From Siculibacillus lacustris (GTDB lineage: Bacteria; Pseudomonadota; Alphaproteobacteria; Rhizobiales; Ancalomicrobiaceae), in assembly GCF_004328075.1 (NCBI RefSeq), contig NZ_SJFN01000002.1:1-64000 (forward strand): a stretch of 64,000 nt of DNA. The letters run 5' to 3'. The notes beneath the pieces are model-generated. The model searched no databases. It was given only the letters and a program-made list of their open reading frames with translations, and was not told the DNA's origin. The position numbers were made by a program, and so were the translations under genes. Shown here in pieces: positions 1-9,198 of this stretch. Position 1 is the first letter of the stretch. Each line of letters opens with the position of its first letter.

Positions 1-732
1 GACCTCGACGAAGTATTTGCGCCGCTTGACCAAGGCCGACAGATAGCCGGCGTAGGAGCCGGTGTCCTCGCCGGTGATCCGGCCGAGCGTGTCGAGATTG
101 GCGGTAAAGCCGGGGAAGGCCGGATCGACGACCGGATCGGGCCGGAAGGCGGTGACGACGCGGCCGGACCAGTCGGAGGCGCGGATCGCCGCATGGTGGC
201 GGAGGTCGTCGAGCGGGCTCTCGGTGGTCGAGATGACTTCGATGTTGAAGCGTTCGAACAGGGCGCGCGGGCGGAACTCGGGGCGCTCGAGGGCGGCGGC
301 GATCTTGTCGTAGATGCGGTCGGCGCTGTCGGCCGACAGACGCTCGTCGATGCCGAACACCGTCTGGAAGGCGTGGTTGAGCCAGATCCACGACGGCGTG
401 CCGCGGTAGAGGTGGAAGTTTTCGGCGAGGATGCGCCAGATCTTGCGCTTGTCGGTCTCGACCGGGCCGCCGTCGAGGCGCGGCACGCCGACCCGCTCCG
501 GCCGAATGCCTTGGGAATAGAGCATGCGGTGGACGTAGTGATCGGGGATCACGAACAGGCTCGCGGGGTCCGGGAAGGCGGCGTTTTCGGCGTACCAGGC
601 GGGATCGGTGTGGCCGTGCGGGCTGACGATCGGCAGACCGGCGACCGAGGCATAGAGCTCGCGGGCGATGGCGCGGGTGCCCGGATCGGCGGGCAGCAGA
701 CGGTCGGGGTGCAGGGCGTAGGGGGCAGGCAT
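1..732 (-). CDS. uxaC: Uronate isomerase, N-terminal part (3' end outside window)
   Basis: The first 244 codons are present; the gene runs off the left edge. The family converts D-glucuronate to D-fructuronate and D-galacturonate to D-tagaturonate in the cytoplasm, the first step of hexuronate breakdown. The metal-binding His-x-His appears as SPHGHTDP near residue 40, and the motif YRGTPSWIWLNHAF near residue 110 is typical of the family. The ATG at 732 follows the purine-rich stretch GAGGAAGATC. It lies 210 bp downstream of an ExuT-like permease on the same strand, so uptake and first catabolic step are probably co-transcribed. The identification is strong although the C-terminal part is not visible. 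Confidence 0.93.
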   Translation of the reverse strand, partial: MPAPYALHPDRLLPADPGTRAIARELYASVAGLPIVSPHGHTDPAWYAENAAFPDPASLFVIPDHYVHRMLYSQGIRPERVGVPRLDGGPVETDKRKIWRILAENFHLYRGTPSWIWLNHAFQTVFGIDERLSADSADRIYDKIAAALERPEFRPRALFERFNIEVISTTESPLDDLRHHAAIRASDWSGRVVTAFRPDPVVDPAFPGFTANLDTLGRITGEDTGSYAGYLSALVKRRKYFVEV

Positions 733-942
733 CGGGATCTTCCTCTGTCGCGAGGTGCGCCCTGCCCCGGCGCCGCGCTCGGCGTCGACGGCAGGCCCCC
801 TCGTCACGTCCACGGACGTCGTCGAAACGGGGCGCCGCTGAGGCCGAGGGATCGCGCCGGCGGCGGCGGCGGGATCGTTCGAAGGATCCGCCCCGGGGCG
901 AGCCGACGGCCCGTCCCGAGGCGAGAGCAGGGTGGCGTGGTC

Positions 943-2259
943 TCAGACCTCGATGCCGGCCGGGGTCCGGCCGGAGCCGGTCTTGGGCAGGATGAAGTGC
1001 ATGATGACCAGGCCGATCAGGTAGAGCGACGAGGCGATGGCGAACAGCACATGGTAGTTGCCGCCGGTCGCATCGAGCAGACGGCCGACGCCCATCGAGA
1101 CGAACATGCCGACGATGTAGGCGCAGAAGCCGCCGATGCCGACCACCGAGCCGACCGCATTCTGCGGCATGGTGTCGGAGACGATGGTGTAGACGTTGGC
1201 CGAATAGCCCTGGTGGGCGGAGGCGGCGACGCCGATCAGCGCCACGGCGACCCAGACGTTGGTGACCTGCGAGGCCATGAACACCGGGACGACGCAGAGG
1301 CCGCAGACCAGGAAGGTGATCTTGCGGGCGCGGAGAGTCTTGACGCCGCGCTTGATCAGCGTCGAGGACAGCCAGCCGCCACCGATCGAGCCGATGTCGG
1401 CCATGGTGTAGATCAGGATCAGCGGCAGCATCGCAGCCATCAGATTCAGGCCGTACTGCTTGTTGAGGAAGCCCGGAACCCAGTTCAGGTAGAACCACCA
1501 CACCGGCGCCGAGAAGCAGGTGCCGACGATGTTGGCCCAGGTGCCGCGATAGCGCAGGAGCTGGAGCCAGGGGATGTGGACGGTCGGCTGCACCGGGTCG
1601 GAGCGGATGTAGGCGAGCTCGGCGGCCGAGACCTTCGGATGATCTTCGGGACGCTTGTAGACCAGAGCCCACACGATCACCCACAGGAAGCCGATGCTGC
1701 CGGTGATCAGGAAGGCGGCCTGCCAGCCCCAGGTCAGCATGATCAGCGGCACGATGATCGGGGCGACGACGGCGCCGACGTTCGAGCCGGCGTTGAAGAT
1801 GCCGGTGGCGAGCGCCCGTTCCTTGGCCGGGAACCATTCGGAGATGGTCTTGATCGAAGCCGGGAAGTTGCCGCCTTCGGTGATGCCGAGGCCGGCGCGG
1901 GCGAACTTGAAGCCGATGACGCTGCCCATGAAGGCATGGACGCAGGCGAACAGGCTCCAGCCGGCGACCGCGGCCGGCAGACCGATACGCACGCCGATCT
2001 TGTCCATCAGGCGGCCGACGCCGACGTAGCCGAAGGCATAGAACAGCGAGAAGGCGGCGACGATGTCACCGAAGTCCGACTCGCTCCAATGCAACTCGCC
2101 CATCAACGTCGGCTTCAGCAGGCCGAGAACCTGCCGATCCATGTAGTTGATGGTGGTCGAAAAGAACAGAAGTCCGCAAATCGTCCAGCGATAGCGCCCC
2201 ACCTTCGTGAGAGCGGCGGCCGCGAAGCTCGCTGTGGCCGCAGTTCCTACATTAGACAT
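943..2259 (-). CDS. MFS hexuronate transporter, ExuT-like
   Basis: A 438-residue inner-membrane major facilitator of the anion:cation symporter family. About 12 hydrophobic segments are visible, with the family signature TINYMDRQVLGLL in the first helix and GITEGGNFPASIKTISEWF before helix 5, as in hexuronate and galactonate carriers. The ATG at 2259 is preceded by GGGGA. It stands directly upstream of uxaC on the same strand, which supports galacturonate or glucuronate as substrate. Transport of another sugar acid such as galactonate is possible from sequence alone. Confidence 0.85.
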   Translation of the reverse strand: MSNVGTAATASFAAAALTKVGRYRWTICGLLFFSTTINYMDRQVLGLLKPTLMGELHWSESDFGDIVAAFSLFYAFGYVGVGRLMDKIGVRIGLPAAVAGWSLFACVHAFMGSVIGFKFARAGLGITEGGNFPASIKTISEWFPAKERALATGIFNAGSNVGAVVAPIIVPLIMLTWGWQAAFLITGSIGFLWVIVWALVYKRPEDHPKVSAAELAYIRSDPVQPTVHIPWLQLLRYRGTWANIVGTCFSAPVWWFYLNWVPGFLNKQYGLNLMAAMLPLILIYTMADIGSIGGGWLSSTLIKRGVKTLRARKITFLVCGLCVVPVFMASQVTNVWVAVALIGVAASAHQGYSANVYTIVSDTMPQNAVGSVVGIGGFCAYIVGMFVSMGVGRLLDATGGNYHVLFAIASSLYLIGLVIMHFILPKTGSGRTPAGIEV

Positions 2260-2689
2260 CTCTGGTCCCCAAGCCGAATTGTGGGCGTGCCACGAAGATT
2301 GTTTCCGGGCGCTTCATTCCCACGGTCTCTCCGTGGCCGCTCGCGCTCCGTCGGCAGTTACACACTACCATATTACCATGTCAAATAGGGGAAAGCGCGA
2401 GGGGCGGAGCCGGTGGATCGGCTCCGCCGCGGCGTCTGCGGCGCGCGGAAACCCGGGTCGGCGTCGATCGGCCGGTTGCGGCGATCGGGATCCGACCCAT
2501 TCCCGGGCGGGCAGACCGATCGTCCCGACGCGGTCGCCGAGGATGCACGGCCCACATCCCCGCCGCCTCGGCCCCGAAAAATCGACGGCGGCGTCATGAA
2601 TTCGTAACCTCCGACGGTTCCCCCTGTCGCCGCCCGTCCCGGCGCCGATCGGTGCGGCGGACGGGACGCCAGACAGGACCGCGGAGCCC
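2260..2689. promoter_or_regulatory. Divergent intergenic region between exuT-like gene and ABC ATPase
   Basis: A 430-bp gene-free stretch separating oppositely oriented genes. The only AT-rich part is about 2355-2395 and contains a direct repeat TACCA (2366-2370 and 2374-2378) with 8-bp period, which could be part of a regulator site for the hexuronate operon. The remainder is GC-rich, and the reading frames crossing it look like noise. No clear -35/-10 pair was assigned. Confidence 0.4.
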
Positions 2690-3733
2690 ATGACGCACAT
2701 CCGAATCGAAGGCGCGACCAAGCGCTTCGGCGACACGCTCGCCCTCGACGACGTCTCCCTCGATCTCGCCGGCGGGTCCTTCACCGCCCTGCTCGGCGCC
2801 TCCGGCTGCGGCAAGACCACGCTGTTGCGGCTGATCGCCGGCTTCGAGCGACCGACCGCCGGGCGCATCCTGTTCGACGGCACGCTGGTCTGCGACGCCC
2901 ACCAGGAAGTGCCGCCGGAAGACCGCAAGGTCGGGGTGGTGTTCCAGTCCTATGCCCTGTGGCCGCATCTGACGGTCGCCCGCAACATCGCCTATCCGCT
3001 CGAGACGCGCGGCCTCGCCAAGGCCGAGATCGCCGCCCGGGTCGGCGCGGCGCTGGAGCGGGTCGGGCTCGGCGGGCTCGGGCAGCGGGCGCCGGAGGAC
3101 CTTTCCGGCGGCCAGCGGCAACGGGTGGCGCTGGCGCGCTGTCTGGTCGCCGAGGCCAGCGTCATCGTCTTCGACGAGCCGTTGGCCAATCTCGACATCC
3201 ACCTGCGCGCCTCGATGGTCGAGAGCTTCCGCGATCTCCACGCCCGCACCGGCACCACCATCGTCTACGTCACCCACGATCAGGCCGAGGCCCTGGCGAT
3301 GGCCGATCGGATCGCCGTGATGGACGCCGGGCGGGTGGTGCAGTTCGCCCCGCCGCGCCGGCTCTACGCGGCGCCGCGCAACGCCACGGTGGCCCAGTTC
3401 ATCGGCCGCGGCGCGCTCGTCGAGGCGACCGCCGTCGGTCTCGACGAGCACCGCGCGCGGGTGACCTGCGCCGGCGCGACCTTCGAGGCACGACGGGCGG
3501 GCGGCGCCGACGGACCGGTGCAGGTATTGCTGCGCCCCGAGGCGCTGCGGCTCGCCGACGACGGACTGCCGGTGCTGGTGCGGCGGGCGACCTATCGCGG
3601 CCCGGTCACAGAGATCGAGGCGACGCTGATCGGCGCCCCCGGCCGGCTGATCTTCGACTGCACGGAAGCGCCGCCGCTGGGATCGAGCGTGCGGCTGGCG
3701 GTCGCCGACGCCTGGGTGATTCCCGAGGCGTGA
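2690..3733 (+). CDS. Iron(III)-type ABC transporter ATP-binding protein (FbpC-like)
   Basis: A 347-residue importer ATPase. Walker A GASGCGKTT lies near residue 36, Q-loop VVFQSYALWPH near 84, signature LSGGQRQRVALAR near 137, Walker B VIVFDEPLANLD near 160 and the switch THDQAEAL near 200, followed by a roughly 120-residue TOBE-like regulatory domain. Length and motifs fit the Fe3+/spermidine/2-aminoethylphosphonate (FbpC/PotA) group. Its gene points toward the permease and binding-protein genes, which lie on the other strand; together they make a complete transporter. The substrate is inferred only from family. Confidence 0.85.
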   Translation: MTHIRIEGATKRFGDTLALDDVSLDLAGGSFTALLGASGCGKTTLLRLIAGFERPTAGRILFDGTLVCDAHQEVPPEDRKVGVVFQSYALWPHLTVARNIAYPLETRGLAKAEIAARVGAALERVGLGGLGQRAPEDLSGGQRQRVALARCLVAEASVIVFDEPLANLDIHLRASMVESFRDLHARTGTTIVYVTHDQAEALAMADRIAVMDAGRVVQFAPPRRLYAAPRNATVAQFIGRGALVEATAVGLDEHRARVTCAGATFEARRAGGADGPVQVLLRPEALRLADDGLPVLVRRATYRGPVTEIEATLIGAPGRLIFDCTEAPPLGSSVRLAVADAWVIPEA

Positions 3734-3752
3734 GGCCCGCGCGCGGGGCTCA
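3731..3752. terminator. Hairpin spanning both stop codons of convergent ABC genes
   Basis: The 22-bp stretch starts with the TGA of the ATPase gene and ends with the reversed TGA of the permease gene. It is an inverted repeat TGAGGCCCGCG / CGCGGGGCTCA with one mismatch. It could stop transcription from both sides, although there is no T-run. Confidence 0.5.
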
Positions 3753-5489
3753 GCGCCAGGGCAGGACGCCGGCCGGCAGGCGGCGGCCGAGGCGGTCGAC
3801 GCCGAGCAGCAGCGCCACCACCACCACCAGCGCGGTCACCGCGATCGCCGCGGCCTGGGTGCCGAGGCCGGCCTCCTCGAGGCTGAACAGCACCACGCCG
3901 ACGGTCTCCCGCCCGCTCGACCAGAGCAGGGCCGAGACGGTCAACTCGTTGAAGGCGCTCATGAACACCAGGATCGCCCCGGCCACCGCGGAGGCCGCGC
4001 AGAGCGGCGCGGTGATGCTCGCCAGCCGCCTGAGAGGTCGCGCGCCGCAGGCCGCGGCGGCCTCGTCGAGATCGCGCGGGATCTGGGCGATGGCGGTCGC
4101 GACCGGTTTGGCGGCGAGCGCCAGGAAACGCATCAGATAGGCGACGAGGATGATCCAGGGCGTCGCATAGAGGCTGCCGATCAGCGGCAGGGGCTTCAGG
4201 AACAACAGGATGCAGGCGATCGCCAGGACGATGCCGGGGATCGCATAGGGCAGATCGACGGCGTGGCGGACCAGGGCGCGGCGGCGCGGCGAGGCCTGGT
4301 CGAGGACCCAGCCGAGCGGCACCGCGAAGGCGGCGAGCAGCACCGCCGCGGCCCCCGACAGGAGCAGCGAATTGGAGAAGGCGCGCATGGTCGAGGCCTG
4401 GCGGGTCAGCACCTCGACGAAATTGGCCAGCGTCACCGTGGACGGGGTCAGCGGCACGCCGAAGGCCGGGATCAGCGAGGTGGCGAGCAGGGCGAGCGCC
4501 GGCAGGAACAGGGTCAGGCCGATCACCACCCAGGCGACGATCGCCGCGGCGACGCGGAAGCGGCCGAGCGGCAGGCAGGCGGGCTGACCGGAGCGCAGGC
4601 GGTGGGTGCGGCGCTCCAGCGCCAGCGACTGGAGCACCCCGCCGAGCACCGCGGCGACGGCGATCACCATCGACAGCGCCGCGACCTCCGGCAGGACCTC
4701 GGGGCCGAAGCTGGAGATCTTCTGATAGATCAGGGTGGTCAGGGTCAGATAGGCGACCGGCAGGCCGAGCAGCGCGGGAATGCCGAAGTTGCCGACCCCG
4801 GAGACGAAGGCCAGCGCGAAGGCGGCGACGAGATGGGGCCGCACCACCGGCAGCGCCACCGTGCGCAGCGCCCGCAGCGGCCGGGCGCCGCAGGCCCGCG
4901 CCGCCTCGACGAGATCACGCGGCACCCCGGCGAGACCGGCGCGGACGGTGACGAAGACGATCGGCGCATGCTGGACGCCGTAGAGCAGGACGATGCCGTC
5001 GTGGCCGAGCATCGGATTGATGGTGCCGATCGGCGGCGCCAGCCCGACCATCGCCAGCAGCGTGCTCGACGGCCCGAACAGGTGCAGCCAAGCCAGCGCC
5101 GTGACCTGCGGCGCGATCATCAGGGGCAGGATCAGGAAGAAGCTCAGCGCCCGCCGCCCGGGCAGGTCGGTGGTCGAGACCGCGACCGCGAAGGGCACGC
5201 CGAGGATCAGCGACACCAGCGCCCCGAAGAACGCCGTGTCGACGGTGTGGATCGTGGCGCGCAGGGTCGCCGGCCGGGCGATGCGGGCGGCGAACAGGCC
5301 GAGATCGAGCTCGCCGCCCGGCGCCAGCGCCGCGAAGGCGAGGCGCAGCAGCGGCGACAGGGCGAGGATCGCCACCACGCCACAGACCAGGACGGTGACC
5401 ACGCCGCGCCCGCCGAGGGCGGAGAGCCCGCTCGGCGGCTCGGCCGGGGCGCGTGGGCCGGATCCGGCCGGTACCGACACCAGGCTCAT
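3750..5489 (-). CDS. Iron(III)-type ABC transporter permease, two fused permease domains (FbpB-like)
   Basis: A 579-residue inner-membrane protein with two binding-protein-dependent permease units, each with an EAA-like loop (first DLVEAARACGARPLRALRTV, second DLDEAAAACGARPLRRLASI). About 12 hydrophobic segments are visible. This duplicated architecture is typical of FbpB and related Fe3+ or aminoethylphosphonate permeases. It starts 7 nt after the binding-protein stop codon, so the two are co-transcribed. The cognate ATPase is encoded convergently. Confidence 0.87.
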   Translation of the reverse strand: MSLVSVPAGSGPRAPAEPPSGLSALGGRGVVTVLVCGVVAILALSPLLRLAFAALAPGGELDLGLFAARIARPATLRATIHTVDTAFFGALVSLILGVPFAVAVSTTDLPGRRALSFFLILPLMIAPQVTALAWLHLFGPSSTLLAMVGLAPPIGTINPMLGHDGIVLLYGVQHAPIVFVTVRAGLAGVPRDLVEAARACGARPLRALRTVALPVVRPHLVAAFALAFVSGVGNFGIPALLGLPVAYLTLTTLIYQKISSFGPEVLPEVAALSMVIAVAAVLGGVLQSLALERRTHRLRSGQPACLPLGRFRVAAAIVAWVVIGLTLFLPALALLATSLIPAFGVPLTPSTVTLANFVEVLTRQASTMRAFSNSLLLSGAAAVLLAAFAVPLGWVLDQASPRRRALVRHAVDLPYAIPGIVLAIACILLFLKPLPLIGSLYATPWIILVAYLMRFLALAAKPVATAIAQIPRDLDEAAAACGARPLRRLASITAPLCAASAVAGAILVFMSAFNELTVSALLWSSGRETVGVVLFSLEEAGLGTQAAAIAVTALVVVVALLLGVDRLGRRLPAGVLPWR

Positions 5490-5496
5490 GCGCGAC

Positions 5497-6480
5497 TCAT
5501 CGGCTCATCGCGTCGGAGAACTTCTCCTTGTTGGCCTTCTCCTCGGCGAGCGCCTTGGCGGCGTCGAAGGCCAGGATCTTGATCTCGCTGCGGGGCGGAT
5601 AGCCGGCCGGCAGCGCCACGTCGGCGCGCGCCGGGATGTAGCCCTGGCCGACCTCCAGCGTCTGCCCCTCGGGCGACAGCACGAAGTCGACGAAGGCCCT
5701 GGCGGCGTCCGGGTTGCGGGCGGTCTTCAGAATCGCCACCGGCTCGGTCACCGCCGAGACGCCTTCGGCCGGGAAGACGAAGGCGACGGGGGCACCCTTG
5801 GCCTTCTCGCGGATCGCCATGAAGTCGACGACCATGCCGTAGAGCTTGTCGCCGCCGGCCACCGCCTTGAGCACGTCGCCGTTGCCGCCGGTCGCCTGGG
5901 CGCCGTTGGCGCCGAGGGCGGTGAAATAGTCCCAGCCGCCGGGGAGATTCTCGACGAGCGAGACGGTGTGGATCAGCGCGGCGCCCGAGGCGAGCGGGCT
6001 CGGCATGGCGATCAGGCCCTTGGCCTCGGGCCGGGCGAGGTCGCGCCACGACTTCGGAACGATCGGCGCCTTGGTGTTGTAGACGATGCCGGTGGTGATC
6101 AGCTTGGTCGAGAACCAGGTGCGGTCCTTGTCCATGATCGCCGGATCGAAGGCGGCGAGATCGGCCTGGGGATAGGCGAGCAGGCGCCCTTCCTTCTTCA
6201 GGCCTTCCATGGTGACGACGTCGGCGATCAGCAGCACGTCGGCCTGGGGCTGGCCGGCCTCGATCTCGGCGCGCAGCTTGGCGAGGATCTTCGGCGTGCC
6301 GTCGCGGACCCATTCGACCTTGACGCCGGGGTTCTTGGCGGTGAAGGCGTCGACGGTCTGCTGGGCGTCGGTGTTGGGCTGGCTGGTGTAGAGGACGAGC
6401 TTGCCCTCGGCGGCGACCGCCGCGGAGGCGAACCCGAGGGCGAGGGCAAACAGCGGACCGGCGGCGAAGGAAATACGCAT
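5497..6480 (-). CDS. Iron(III)-type ABC transporter periplasmic binding protein
   Basis: A 327-residue extracellular solute-binding protein. It has a Sec signal peptide of about 23 residues ending in AAVAA, then KLVLYTSQPN, the usual first strand of the FbpA/AfuA/PhnS-like class. The ATG at 6480 follows GGAG at good distance. It heads a two-gene operon with the fused permease. Conserved iron-ligand tyrosines cannot be assigned with confidence, so Fe3+, aminoethylphosphonate or another small anion remain open as ligand. Confidence 0.85.
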   Translation of the reverse strand: MRISFAAGPLFALALGFASAAVAAEGKLVLYTSQPNTDAQQTVDAFTAKNPGVKVEWVRDGTPKILAKLRAEIEAGQPQADVLLIADVVTMEGLKKEGRLLAYPQADLAAFDPAIMDKDRTWFSTKLITTGIVYNTKAPIVPKSWRDLARPEAKGLIAMPSPLASGAALIHTVSLVENLPGGWDYFTALGANGAQATGGNGDVLKAVAGGDKLYGMVVDFMAIREKAKGAPVAFVFPAEGVSAVTEPVAILKTARNPDAARAFVDFVLSPEGQTLEVGQGYIPARADVALPAGYPPRSEIKILAFDAAKALAEEKANKEKFSDAMSR

Positions 6481-6696
6481 GAATCACTCCATCGGCGTTC
6501 CCGCGACGGCGACGGGCGACCGCGGGTCGAGTCCACTCCTCTAGGAGGCCGAGATGTCGGCGCGATGACGCCGCCGGCGCGCGCCGACCCCCGAGTCGCG
6601 ACGACGCCCTCGGGTATGGCGCCGGACGCACGGCCCGACAAGTCCGCGCCGATGCGGGGGGCGCGAGCGCGGGTGGGCCGGTGGGCGGCCGACCAC

Positions 6697-7677
6697 CTAG
6701 GCGACCAGCGCCGCCCGGGTCATCCGCAGGGTCACGACGACGCCGGCGCCGTCCCACGTCGTCTCGAGCGACCCGCCGAGCCCGGCCATGCTGCGCGCCA
6801 ACAGCTTGCTGCCGAACCCGCCGGGGGTCGGACTCTCGGCGACCGGCGGCCCGCCGCGTTCCGTCCATATCGCCACCACGGCCTCGCCGTCCTGCTCGAC
6901 GCAGGACACGTCGAGCGTGCCGGTCTTGGTCGAGAGCGCGCCGTATTTGATGGAGTTGGTCGCCAGTTCATGGACGACGAGGGCCAGATTGGTCGCGGCG
7001 GTTTCGCCCACTTCCAGGCGCGGCACCGAGACGCGGATCCGCCCGACGAAGGCGCCGGTCTCGTCGTAGGGGGCCAGCAGGACCGAAAACAGCTCACCGA
7101 GCAGCGCAGCCTGAACCTTCTGCCCCGGCGCCGGGCGGACGAGGTCGTGGGCGCGGCCGAGCGCCGTCAGGCGATGGCCGAGGTCGCGCGACATTTCGAC
7201 GGCGGTGGCCGACGAATGGGCGGTGATGGTGGCCAGCGCCGAGGCGATCGCCAACAGATTCTTGACGCGGTGGCTCATCTCGCCGGCGAGGAGTTCGTTG
7301 GCTTCCTCGGCGCGTTTGCGGGCGGTGACGTCGAGGAACACGCCGAGCATGTTGCGGCCGACGATGTCGACGTCCGAGCCCTGGCCGCGGGCGGAAACCC
7401 AGGACACTCGGCTCCCCACGGTGATCCGGAAATCGATTTCGTAGTGACCTTCGATGGTGCGGGTCGCGGCGAAAGCCTCCCGGACCCGGTCCAGATCATG
7501 GGGGAAGATCTGCGCGGACAGATCCTCGAAGGTCACCTCGCGATCTTCGGGAACGCCCCACATTTCGCACCCCAGTTCGTCGAGCACGATCTTGTCGGTG
7601 TCGACGTTCCAGGACCACAGCGCCACCTCCGCGGCCGTCAGGGCCCGGAGGAGATTGGTTTCGTTCCATTTCATCAT
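6697..7677 (-). CDS. Soluble PAS-domain HWE-family histidine kinase
   Basis: 326 residues from the ATG at 7677 (a second ATG follows at 7674); a longer frame upstream lacks family-like sequence. Residues about 10-125 form a PAS/PAC sensor. The phosphoacceptor motif GEMSHRVKNLLA places the His near residue 136, and the N-box HELATNSIKYGAL and WTERGGP are the marks of the HWE/HisKA_2 group. No membrane segment is present, so the sensed signal should be cytoplasmic (light, redox or a metabolite). No response regulator is adjacent, and such kinases often act on the general stress circuit; this last point is inference. Confidence 0.85.
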   Translation of the reverse strand: MMKWNETNLLRALTAAEVALWSWNVDTDKIVLDELGCEMWGVPEDREVTFEDLSAQIFPHDLDRVREAFAATRTIEGHYEIDFRITVGSRVSWVSARGQGSDVDIVGRNMLGVFLDVTARKRAEEANELLAGEMSHRVKNLLAIASALATITAHSSATAVEMSRDLGHRLTALGRAHDLVRPAPGQKVQAALLGELFSVLLAPYDETGAFVGRIRVSVPRLEVGETAATNLALVVHELATNSIKYGALSTKTGTLDVSCVEQDGEAVVAIWTERGGPPVAESPTPGGFGSKLLARSMAGLGGSLETTWDGAGVVVTLRMTRAALVA

Positions 7678-7948
7678 GGCGGACTCTCTCGGCGGCCGAT
7701 CGACGCGTGGCGGCCGGTCTCGAAGCTTCATCCGCAGCGGCGCGCGGGGACGGGGGTAGGGAACGGCGTCGCGACCGTCGCTCGGGTGGGTCTCGATCCC
7801 GGCACGAAGGTCGATCCGTCGCAATCCCGCCGTCACCCGAGGCGCGCCGAACACGGTCCCTTTCGCGCCAGGATCTCCCGGCGATCGGCCGAGAGATTGG
7901 ACGTCTGTCGGCCGAAGCGTCAGATTCGGAAACTACTCACGAACGAGC

Positions 7949-7964
7949 CCCGCCCCGGGGCGGG
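7949..7964. terminator. Perfect 16-bp palindrome downstream of the pdxA2-like gene
   Basis: The sequence CCCGCCCCGGGGCGGG lies 10 bp past the pdxA2-like stop codon and can form a strong GC hairpin in RNA. No T-run follows on the minus strand, so a terminator function is only possible. Confidence 0.3.
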
Positions 7965-7974
7965 ACGTCCCGGA

Positions 7975-8967
7975 TCACGCCGCCGCGGGGTTTCGGGCCA
8001 GCGGCTTCATGCGGCGGGCCATGGCGATCGCCGCCTTCATGTTGCTCGGGTCGGCGACGCCGGTCCAGGCGATGTCGAAGGCGGTGCCGTGGTCGACCGA
8101 GGTGCGCAGGATCGGCAGGCCGGCGGTGACGTTGACGCAGTCGTGGCCGCCGATCAGCTTGGCCGGGATGTGGCCCTGGTCGTGATATTGGGCAACGACG
8201 ATGTCGTACTTGCCGTCGATCGCCTGCTGGAACACCACGTCGCCGGGCACCGGGCCGGCGACGTCGATGCCCTCGGCGCGGGCCGCGGCGATCGCCGGGC
8301 CGACCTGATCGTCGTCCTCGCGGCCGTAGAGGCCGCCCTCGCCGCAATGGGGATTGAGCCCGGCGACGACCACCCGCGGCCGGGCGACGCCCGCGGTGCG
8401 CATGTGCAGATCGGCGGCGCGGATGGTCTCGAGCACCAACGGCGTGCGGCACACTTCCGCAGCGCGGGCGAGCGAGACGTGGGTCGAGACGTGGATCACC
8501 GAGAACTGGGGGCTGGCCAGCACCGCATAGCTCTTGGTCGCGCCGGTCAGCGCCGCGAGGATGCCGGCGTGGCCGTTGGCACCGCGACCGGCCTGACGCA
8601 GCGAGGTCTTGTTGAGCGACGCGGTACAGACCACGTCGATCTCGCCGGCGAGCGCCAGGTGCACCGCCCGCTCGACGCAGAGATAGCCGATCTCGCCGGC
8701 ATCGACCGACAGCTGCCCGGGCAGAATCGCGTCGCGATTGGGCGCGTCGATCGCCAAGAGCGGCACGTCGCCGGCCGGCACCGCGCCGGGGGTCTCGACG
8801 AAGGCGAAGGGCGCCCCGACCAGCGCCGCCGCGCGGCGCATGAACACCGGGTCGCCGATCACCAGGGTCGCGGCGCGGTCGGCGTCGCTCATCGTCATCA
8901 GCGCCTTGCAGACGACCTCCGGGCCGATCCCGGCCGGATCGCCCATGGTGATACCGATCCTGTTCAT
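7975..8967 (-). CDS. 4-phospho-sugar-acid dehydrogenase, PdxA2 type
   Basis: 330 residues, matching the PdxA family from the first strand GITMGDPAGIGPEVV to HYDQGHIPAKL, which carries the metal-binding histidines; NGHAGILAALTG supplies another. True PdxA acts on 4-phosphohydroxythreonine in vitamin B6 synthesis; PdxA2 paralogues oxidise and decarboxylate 4-phospho-D-threonate or -erythronate to dihydroxyacetone phosphate. Divergent pairing with a DUF1537 kinase favours the catabolic role. The ATG at 8967 follows GGAG. The reading frame stays open far upstream, but that extension is antisense to the kinase gene. Confidence 0.88.
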   Translation of the reverse strand: MNRIGITMGDPAGIGPEVVCKALMTMSDADRAATLVIGDPVFMRRAAALVGAPFAFVETPGAVPAGDVPLLAIDAPNRDAILPGQLSVDAGEIGYLCVERAVHLALAGEIDVVCTASLNKTSLRQAGRGANGHAGILAALTGATKSYAVLASPQFSVIHVSTHVSLARAAEVCRTPLVLETIRAADLHMRTAGVARPRVVVAGLNPHCGEGGLYGREDDDQVGPAIAAARAEGIDVAGPVPGDVVFQQAIDGKYDIVVAQYHDQGHIPAKLIGGHDCVNVTAGLPILRTSVDHGTAFDIAWTGVADPSNMKAAIAMARRMKPLARNPAAA

Positions 8968-9073
8968 GCCTTCATCTCCACGTCCCGGGCGGCGCACGGA
9001 CGGCATTTCCCGTCCGCGCGGCCCGACGCCGGCGGTTGCGCGACAAACTCGTCGTTCAATATCACACGGTTTC

Positions 9074-9095
9074 TGTTCATATGGAACAATGAACA
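9074..9095. promoter_or_regulatory. Candidate DeoR operator in the divergent kinase/pdxA2 promoter
   Basis: An AT-rich island in the 231-bp divergent region holds TGTTCAT (9074-9080) and its exact inverse ATGAACA (9089-9095), overlapping a second near-palindrome GTTCATATGGAAC. The DeoR-family gene two positions downstream is the obvious candidate to bind here and control both transcripts. Confidence 0.5.
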
Positions 9096-9198
9096 TGGTA
9101 CAAAGGCGGTCATTGGAAACCGCCGACGTCGTGCAATGCACGTCGGCACGATCGAGCGGCGGAGCCCGAGGGCCCTCGCCGCGGGGAAGAGACGGCAC

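Noticed and set aside
193..2388. 731-codon frame on the plus strand opposite the ExuT-like gene
   Set aside because: Arg/Asp/Gly-rich translation mirroring the codon pattern of the minus-strand transporter; no family resemblance.
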